A DNA stretch of 64,000 nucleotides from an uncultured Lachnospiraceae bacterium. GTDB taxonomy: Bacteria; Bacillota; Clostridia; Lachnospirales; Lachnospiraceae. Position numbers and translations under genes: made by a program. This document shows positions 58,934 to 64,000 of the stretch, in pieces. The notes under the pieces are model-generated. The model did not search any database and had not been told where the DNA came from. It worked only from the letters and a program-made list of their open reading frames with translations. The number at the start of each line of letters is the position of its first letter. The first letter of the stretch is position 1. The DNA lies in contig CADAIL010000022.1 in NCBI GenBank assembly GCA_902788035.1, positions 1 through 64,000 on the forward strand, in the 5' to 3' direction.

Positions 58934-59005
58934 ATTATAGTGCAAATCGCGGAACAATATCAAATCATGTTGATATTGTTCCGCGTTTTATTGACATTGT
59001 TCCGC
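58934..59005 (-). promoter_or_regulatory. Promoter with repeat operator, upstream of radical SAM gene
   Basis: On the minus strand TTGATA (58963-58958) and TATAAT (58939-58934) are 18 bases apart. The -35 lies within the 15-bp inverted repeat GCGGAACAATATCAA (58949-58963) / TTGATATTGTTCCGC (58970-58984). A third arm, TTGACATTGTTCCGC (58991-59005), lies 21 bases further. This is a typical layout for a dimeric repressor with an auxiliary half-site. Confidence 0.65.
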
Positions 59006-59035
59006 AATTTTTCCCTTCCAATCTCTGCTGCCGCA

Positions 59036-59824
59036 TCAGATTATTTGAAAATGCTGCAATGCTTTCCACACACCGTCATCGTCGATGTCAGCCGTCACAT
59101 AATCGGCACTCATTTTTACCTGGTCACCGGCATTCCCGAGAGCGACACCGATTCCGGCATATTTGAGCATCCCGATATCATTTTCCCCGTCACCAAACGC
59201 GATGATTTCATCCCTCGAGATTCCCTTAAGCTCGATGTACTGCCGGATTCCCTCGAGCTTGTCTCCGTTCCCCGGTATGATATCAAGCCCATGCCTGCTC
59301 CACCTTGTTATGTTGCAGCCGGGCAGCTTTTCTATGAACGGTCTCTCCTCGTCTTTGCTGCAGTAGATGACTCCCATATAAATCGGCTCGCCGACATACT
59401 GCCCGATCACCGGGATGTTGGTATGAATATCCCTGTGGGCCGACCGCACAGCTTCATTCACGAAGTTGATATACATGCGGTCTTTGGAAGTCAGAATAGC
59501 CGGAATCTCACCACTCTCAAATATATTAACCATAGACCTGAGATTCTCACCTTCCATGGGTGACCCGAACAGCGTTTCCAGGCTGCTGTCCAGACAGACC
59601 TGACCGTTCAGTGTGAGATACGCGTCGAATCCATAGCCCAGCAGCCCCAGTTCCTTCATCTCAGATATATGCCGGCCTGTCGCAATCACACAGAGAATCC
59701 CCTTCTCGTGAAGGCAGTTCAGCGCGCGAAGGGTGCTTTCCGGAATACACATCGTCCTGTGAGAGAACAGGGTCCCGTCTATATCAAAAAATGCCGCTTT
59801 AATATTTCTTCTCACTTCTTGCAT
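59036..59824 (-). CDS. HAD-superfamily Cof-type phosphatase
   Basis: The protein starts at MQEVRRNIKAAFFDIDGTLF, overlapping the YbaK gene by 13 bases. It has the HAD motifs DIDGT, a late Lys, and FGDGENDIGML, with a cap domain of the Cof/type IIB kind. Such enzymes remove phosphate from sugar phosphates or flavin precursors. An ATG four codons earlier has GAGGA directly adjacent and is less likely. It is coupled to the YbaK gene, without an obvious functional link. Confidence 0.9.
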   Translation of the reverse strand: MQEVRRNIKAAFFDIDGTLFSHRTMCIPESTLRALNCLHEKGILCVIATGRHISEMKELGLLGYGFDAYLTLNGQVCLDSSLETLFGSPMEGENLRSMVNIFESGEIPAILTSKDRMYINFVNEAVRSAHRDIHTNIPVIGQYVGEPIYMGVIYCSKDEERPFIEKLPGCNITRWSRHGLDIIPGNGDKLEGIRQYIELKGISRDEIIAFGDGENDIGMLKYAGIGVALGNAGDQVKMSADYVTADIDDDGVWKALQHFQII

Positions 59825-60276
59825 ACATCCACCCATTCCTCAAAGGAAGTGAACCGCTCGAGCTGGTCAATAGTGGTCTCAACCGCGCTATTCTCAGATC
59901 CTGCAGCCGGAAAGACCGTCTCATGGTCACGAAGTGAGACATCCAGATATACTTTCACACCTTCCTTGAGCGCGAACGGGCATACTCCTCCCGGCGGGTG
60001 TCCCAGATACTCTTCCACAGAAGCAAAGGGGATCATCTTTGCCTTTGTGTGAAAATGAGCTTTGAACTTCTTATTATCAATCCTCGACATGCCGGACACA
60101 ACGATGACAACTGCCTCATCCCCCAGAAGGAATGCCATTGTCTTCGCGATCCTGTCCGGCTCAGTTCCTACTGCCACCGCAGCAAGCTCGACGGTGGCCG
60201 ACGAGGTGGGAAATTCCAGAACCTTTCCCGCAAGCTCTGTACCTTCAAAGTATTTTTTGACCAGTTCTACTGACAT
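59812..60276 (-). CDS. YbaK/EbsC-type aminoacyl-tRNA deacylase-like protein
   Basis: The 154-residue protein matches the YbaK/ProX family (VKKYFEGTELAGKVLEF, STATVELAAVAVGTEPDRIAK-like start and KMIPFASVEEYLGHPPGGVCPFAL). Relatives hydrolyse mischarged Cys- or Ala-tRNA; the Lys of the active site lies in DNKKFKAHF. The substrate is not known here. GGAGACGGAAAC precedes the ATG. Confidence 0.92.
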   Translation of the reverse strand: MSVELVKKYFEGTELAGKVLEFPTSSATVELAAVAVGTEPDRIAKTMAFLLGDEAVVIVVSGMSRIDNKKFKAHFHTKAKMIPFASVEEYLGHPPGGVCPFALKEGVKVYLDVSLRDHETVFPAAGSENSAVETTIDQLERFTSFEEWVDVCKK

Positions 60277-60392
60277 GTTTCCGTCTCCATATTTGTTCTG
60301 ATTTGGTAGCTATTTTACAACAAACAGGATGATCTAACCAGTATTATGTGCAAAGGGTCTGTCGCATCAAGGAGAATCCGCTTCATGAACCT

Positions 60393-60452
60393 CCACCCCC
60401 ATGCGGTGCGGCAGCTCCTATGGACGTAGTACTCTGCTGCTACGCTTAATTG
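60393..60452. repeat. Dispersed intergenic repeat related to 37,908-37,965
   Basis: The segment with CCATGCGG ... GCAGCTCCTA ... CTCTGCTG matches 37,908-37,965 at roughly 80 percent. The gap 60277-60612 holds this repeat and the promoter of the Uma2 gene; no other gene is seen. Confidence 0.5.
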
Positions 60453-60543
60453 AATGCCGCACTTATCCATTTCACACGCCCCGAATTACAGTTTGTATTT
60501 AGTTTTGTAATGGTATCAAAACAGTTTTCCACCAATGAAATGG

Positions 60544-60572
60544 TTGAATAATGCGTCAGTTCCTGATACAAT
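60544..60572 (+). promoter_or_regulatory. Promoter of XRE-Uma2 gene
   Basis: TTGAAT (60544-60549) and TACAAT (60567-60572) are exactly 17 bases apart, about 40 bases before the start codon. Confidence 0.6.
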
Positions 60573-60612
60573 AAAAATATATGAAAATGAAATCAACGAT
60601 AGAGGAATTACT

Positions 60613-61464
60613 ATGACTCTTGAAGAAATGAAAGCCAGAAAAAAAGAAATGGGTCTCAGCAACCGGGAACTCGCAGCCCTTTCAGGCATTCCATTAGGAA
60701 CCGTACAGAGAATCCTCAGCGGAGAGACGAAAGCGCCCAGAAGAGCTGCTATAGAGGGGCTTGAAAAAGTTCTGGACAAGTCATTGAGGACGCAGCATAG
60801 TTCTTTCGTCAGAAGCAATGAAACATTCTCCGGAGTCAGTTGTCTGAGAGAGCCATCCGCCGGCTATGGAACATCAGCTGTCAGAGAAATTCAAAAGGGT
60901 ATACATACGGTAAAAGATTATTTCGCGATGCCGAATGACAAGCGGGTGGAACTGATTGACGGAGTGTTCTACGATATGGCCGCGCCTTCCAATATCCACC
61001 AGACTATCTCTATGGAGTTGTCCTTCCAACTTTCACTTTTTGTCAGGCAGAACTATGGGGAATGCTCGGTGCATGCTGCTCCGTTCGCTGTCCAGCTTGA
61101 TCAGGATGACCGCACGATGGTAGAACCCGATATTGTGGTAATCTGCAACCGTGACAGGCAGAGGTATTTCGGATGTTATGGTGCGCCCGATCTGGTGATT
61201 GAAATCCTCTCACCCGCAACCGCCCGAAAAGATATGACCGTAAAGCTGCATAAATACTTAGAGGCCGGTGTGAAAGAATACTGGGTGGTGAATCCGGAGA
61301 GCAGACAGATTATCGTCTTCAAAAACGCTGTGAATTCTCTGTCCTTCCATTCCTATAATTTTTCCGAAAAAGTTCCGGTAGGTATCTGGGAGAACAGGTG
61401 CCACGTAGATCTGTCGGAGATAATCAAGGAACTGGATTTTCTCGAAAATCTGCGCCAGGAGTGA
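60613..61464 (+). CDS. XRE helix-turn-helix fused to Uma2-family nuclease domain
   Basis: The start is at MTLEEMKARKKEMGLSNREL (GAGGAATTACT upstream). Residues about 1-60 form an XRE-type helix-turn-helix (ALSGIPLGTVQRILSGETKAP). From about 85 follows an Uma2 (DUF820) domain of the PD-(D/E)xK nuclease fold, with the Asp in EPDIVV, the Glu in LVIEILSPAT and a Lys near KLHKYLEAGVKEYWVV. Uma2 proteins are abundant in cyanobacteria and of unknown function; those of Firmicutes are sometimes fused to an HTH. It may be a DNA-binding regulator or an autonomous toxin-like nuclease. It is a single gene, convergent with hypE. Confidence 0.88.
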   Translation: MTLEEMKARKKEMGLSNRELAALSGIPLGTVQRILSGETKAPRRAAIEGLEKVLDKSLRTQHSSFVRSNETFSGVSCLREPSAGYGTSAVREIQKGIHTVKDYFAMPNDKRVELIDGVFYDMAAPSNIHQTISMELSFQLSLFVRQNYGECSVHAAPFAVQLDQDDRTMVEPDIVVICNRDRQRYFGCYGAPDLVIEILSPATARKDMTVKLHKYLEAGVKEYWVVNPESRQIIVFKNAVNSLSFHSYNFSEKVPVGIWENRCHVDLSEIIKELDFLENLRQE

Positions 61465-61513
61465 AATATCTGCTGCCGGAGTGTTTTTCTCCGGGCCAAT
61501 TTTAATTATTACT

Positions 61514-61561
61514 ATTATGCCGAGCGGTACATGTTAAAACGCATGTGCCGCCCGGCATAAT
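61514..61561. terminator. Bidirectional terminator between Uma2 and hypE genes
   Basis: A long interrupted stem (ATTATGCCG..CGG..CATG with CATG..CCG..CGGCATAAT) flanked by T/A-rich stretches lies between the convergent genes. Confidence 0.75.
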
Positions 61562-61621
61562 TTGCAATGGCTGTTATTACACAGGAGTACAACCACTGTA
61601 CTCTCTGCTATCTGTTTCTTA

Positions 61622-62626
61622 TCAGCAGATCCTCGGCAGCAGCTCCCCGCCCGGCGGCGGAAGCAGTGTCTCCGAGCCAATCGGGGTGCGGACAACAACG
61701 CGGCCTTTATGGTCATCGGTGACCTCGCCGATGATAGCCGCACTTTCGGAGTATTTACCCTGTCTCAGCACCGTGAGCAGAGCTTCGGCTTTCTCCTTCG
61801 GTGCAAATACGACCAGCCGTCCCTCACACGCCAGATACAGCGGTTCGAGTCCGAGCATACCGCACACACCGGCTACAGCCGGATCTACCGGAATGACAGC
61901 CTCATTGATCGTGATGCCGACGCCGCTCTCCTCGGCGATCTCATAGAGAACCGTGCCCACACCGCCTCGGGTTGCATCGCGGAGCACATGGATATCCTTA
62001 GTCTCATCGAGCATGGACTTGACCGTCCCCCAAAGCGGCGCACAGTCGCTGGTGACGTCCGCCTCGATTCCATACTCATCGCGGGCAAGCAGGATCGTCG
62101 TCCCATGGCGGCCGACGTCACCGGTCACAAGGATTGCATCACCTGGCTTCGCGTAAGCCCCGGAGAGGTCTGCACCCTCCTCGATGAGACCGACACCGGT
62201 CGTAGTGATGAAGACGCCGTCGACCTGACCGCGCCCTGCCACCTTGGTGTCACCTGCCACGATGCTCACACCCGCTTCTTTTGCGGTCTTCGCCATAGCT
62301 GCGGCAATCTCCTCGAGCTTTGCGACCGGGAAGCCTTCCTCAATGACAAAGGAGCAGGTGAGATAGGTCGGCTTAGCGCCCATGCAGGCAAGGTCGTTGA
62401 CTGTCCCGCATATGCTGAGTTTTCCGATATTTCCGCCCGGGAACTCGCAGGGCGATACGATAAAGCCGTCTGTCGTCATAGCGATCCTGCCGGATAACCC
62501 CGGGAGGACGGCGGCATCGTCGGCGGTGAGGTAGTCATTTGCAAAATACTTTTTGAACAGGTTTCCAATGAGCTCGGATGTCTTGCGTCCGCCTGAGCCA
62601 TGGGCCAGTGTGATAAATTCTTCCAT
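61622..62626 (-). CDS. hypE: Hydrogenase maturation factor HypE
   Basis: The 334-residue protein belongs to the PurM-like family (ITLAHGSGGRKTSELI, TTDGFIVSPCEFPGG, ATRGGVGTVLYEIAEE) and ends in PRIC. HypE dehydrates the carbamoyl group on this C-terminal cysteine to thiocyanate, the source of cyanide for the [NiFe] centre. The complete PRxC end indicates a working protein. It follows hypD after 268 bases that contain a palindromic repeat. A [NiFe]-hydrogenase should be encoded beyond the right edge or elsewhere. Confidence 0.97.
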   Translation of the reverse strand: MEEFITLAHGSGGRKTSELIGNLFKKYFANDYLTADDAAVLPGLSGRIAMTTDGFIVSPCEFPGGNIGKLSICGTVNDLACMGAKPTYLTCSFVIEEGFPVAKLEEIAAAMAKTAKEAGVSIVAGDTKVAGRGQVDGVFITTTGVGLIEEGADLSGAYAKPGDAILVTGDVGRHGTTILLARDEYGIEADVTSDCAPLWGTVKSMLDETKDIHVLRDATRGGVGTVLYEIAEESGVGITINEAVIPVDPAVAGVCGMLGLEPLYLACEGRLVVFAPKEKAEALLTVLRQGKYSESAAIIGEVTDDHKGRVVVRTPIGSETLLPPPGGELLPRIC

Positions 62627-62691
62627 GATATCTTTTCAGAGTTCTGTCATGATTGCTGTATAAACTCTGTTATTCCTTTCTCTTTTCTTGG

Positions 62692-62778
62692 TAAATCGCG
62701 ATCTCTGATCGCGCGCGAGCTGCGCGACGCACTCTGTGCGTCTCCCTTTGCGCAGCTCTGCGATCCGCCGGAGGCTCA
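62692..62778. repeat. Dispersed palindromic repeat, copy B
   Basis: About 87 bases closely matching 29,741-29,826, placed between hypD and hypE. Just beyond it CAATCTTCAACAC and GTGTTGAAGATTG (about 62777-62790 and 62851-62864) form a separate inverted repeat. Confidence 0.8.
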
Positions 62779-62894
62779 ATCTTCAACACTAAACCCATGT
62801 TGAAAACAAGTTTGTTTTGCACATTCCTCTCACGACTGAAGTCACGAGAATCCTGTGTTGAAGATTGAAACACAGTAGATCTTTTCGTTCCCAC

Positions 62895-63932
62895 TCAGCC
62901 GAGATCATACTTATAGTAGGCCGAGCACGTCCCTTCCGACGACACCATGCAGGCTCCGATCGGATGCTCCGGCGTACAGACCTTGCCGAAGACCGGGCAC
63001 TCGTGAGGTTTGATCCTGCCCATCAGGACATCGCCGCAGCGGCAGGCCTTATTCGGATGTCCGTGCATCTCAGGTACATCGTAGACCTTTCGGGCATCGA
63101 ATGCTTCATATTCGCTGTTAAGTTCAAGACCTGATCCCGGGATAGTGCCGATGCCTCGCCATGTCGCCTCGCAGGGCTGCATTGTCTCGGCAATGAGCTT
63201 CCGCGCGATCGGGGCTCCGTCATCGGCGACAACTCTCGGATACGCGTTTTCTGCAAATGGTTCGCCCTTCTCAATCTTCTTCACTATGATAGCAAGCGCA
63301 GTCAGGATCTCATCCGCAGTAAACCCGCAGACAACACCGGAAATCCCCTCATCGCGAAGCTCGCGGAGAATTCCCATACCTGAGATCGCGCTCACGTGAC
63401 CCGGATAGAGGAACGCGTCGGCACTTCCCTTGAGGACACGGTAAGCTTCATCCATGGTCTTGTTGGCGGTGAGAAGCGAAAAGTTCGAAACTCCCCACTC
63501 TTTAGCCTTCTTCACCGCGAGGCAGGCAGCCGGAACCGTTGTCTCAAATCCGACCGACAGGAATACGACCTTCTCGTCCGGATGATCTTTGGCATACAAA
63601 GCAGCGTCGAGCGGCGTGTAGACGATTTTAAGTTTCGCTCCTTTAGCCCGAGCTCCCGCAAGATTCATCTCGGTTCCCGGGACACGGACAAGGTCGCCGA
63701 AAGTCGTTATCGTCACACCCTTCTCCATAGCCAAGTATATGGCCTCGTCAATGAACCCGGTCTCGGTGACGCAAACCGGACATCCGGGTCCGGAAATCAA
63801 TTTGATATTGTCCGGCAGGATATTCCTTATACCGAATTTGAAAATCGCGTGTGTGTGCGTGCCGCACACTTCCATCACGCGGATCGGTCTTCCGTTGTAT
63901 CCGCGGATAATATCGAGTGCTCTTGTATCCAT
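62895..63932 (-). CDS. hypD: Hydrogenase maturation factor HypD
   Basis: The 345-residue protein has the HypD signatures: MEVCGTHTHAIFKFGIR, GPGCPVCVT, GFETTVPA and the C-terminal cysteines of a 4Fe-4S cluster (CRCGDVLMG, CPVFGKVCTPEHPIGACM). With HypC it assembles the Fe(CN)2CO unit of [NiFe]-hydrogenase. GGAGGC precedes the start, one base after the hypC stop, so the two are coupled. Confidence 0.97.
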   Translation of the reverse strand: MDTRALDIIRGYNGRPIRVMEVCGTHTHAIFKFGIRNILPDNIKLISGPGCPVCVTETGFIDEAIYLAMEKGVTITTFGDLVRVPGTEMNLAGARAKGAKLKIVYTPLDAALYAKDHPDEKVVFLSVGFETTVPAACLAVKKAKEWGVSNFSLLTANKTMDEAYRVLKGSADAFLYPGHVSAISGMGILRELRDEGISGVVCGFTADEILTALAIIVKKIEKGEPFAENAYPRVVADDGAPIARKLIAETMQPCEATWRGIGTIPGSGLELNSEYEAFDARKVYDVPEMHGHPNKACRCGDVLMGRIKPHECPVFGKVCTPEHPIGACMVSSEGTCSAYYKYDLG

Positions 63933-63933
63933 A

Positions 63934-64000
63934 TCATGCCTCCAGTGCGTCCATGAGACTCTTTGTCTCCTCCTGGTCGTCCGCTGTGATTTTCGCGATT
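63934..64000 (-). CDS. hypC: HypC C-terminus (partial, runs off window)
   Basis: The last 22 codons (IAKITADDQEETKSLMDALE and A, then TGA) fit the acidic C-terminal helix of HypC/HupF chaperones, and the position directly before hypD is standard. The N-terminal MCxxxP motif lies outside the window, so the call rests on context and this end. Confidence 0.75.
   Translation of the reverse strand, partial: IAKITADDQEETKSLMDALEA

Overview
The window is chromosomal DNA of an anaerobic Gram-positive bacterium of the class Clostridia, most likely a member of the Lachnospiraceae. The evidence is strong AGGAGG-type ribosome sites, sigma-A-like promoters, the LytTR, WXG100, CotH and zinc-ribbon gene families, and oxygen-defence and hydrogenase genes typical of anaerobes (reverse rubrerythrin, flavodiiron protein, HypCDE). 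The genus cannot be fixed from the sequence alone.

Region 1 (1-646) starts inside an IS200-type tnpA that runs off the left edge. It carries a consensus promoter, a LexA-type box and an insulating terminator.

Region 2 (about 0.65-31 kb) is the most interesting part: a large type VII (ESX-like) secretion locus, nearly all on the minus strand. It encodes a three-ATPase EssC with an FHA domain, six WXG100-like proteins, an EsaB/YukD ubiquitin-like protein and a LytTR regulator with a phosphomimetic-looking receiver. It also encodes an FHA-FHA-ABC transporter, a polytopic double zinc-ribbon membrane protein, two Ser/Thr kinases (one fused through a membrane segment to TPRs), a PP2C phosphatase and several zinc-ribbon/TM proteins ending in glycan- or wall-binding domains. 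Membrane-anchored TPR proteins and two surface peptidoglycan-hydrolase-like lipoproteins complete it. No EsaA, EssA or EssB is seen. Two LytTR-type operators with identical geometry lie upstream of the two WXG100 operons, so the regulator encoded in the locus probably drives both. The natural reading is a secretion machine controlled by a LytTR regulator at transcription and by Ser/Thr phosphorylation with FHA readers after translation. Two decayed genes (a HELTH metallopeptidase fragment and a frameshifted YD-repeat protein) lie at the downstream end.

Region 3 (31-43.5 kb) holds reverse rubrerythrin, an SDR, a PanE-like reductase, carB, a flavodiiron protein and a pyruvate-kinase-like gene. 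Between carB and the flavodiiron gene are a seven-copy 38-bp tandem repeat, an imperfect long inverted repeat and a cluster of DnaA boxes. An IS1634-family element has inserted into the 3' end of the pyruvate-kinase-like gene. It made a 99-bp target duplication and replaced the protein's last residues. A compact transcription unit for a 27-residue peptide lies next to it.

Region 4 (43.5-64 kb) holds PBP1A, CotH, a PfkB sugar kinase, a SWIM-SNF2 helicase, a YgiQ-type radical SAM protein, a GT2 glycosyltransferase and a B12-binding radical SAM protein with a repeat-type operator. These are followed by a HAD hydrolase, a YbaK protein, an XRE-Uma2 fusion and the hydrogenase maturation genes hypE, hypD and hypC (partial). 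Small dispersed palindromic repeats occur at several intergenic sites.
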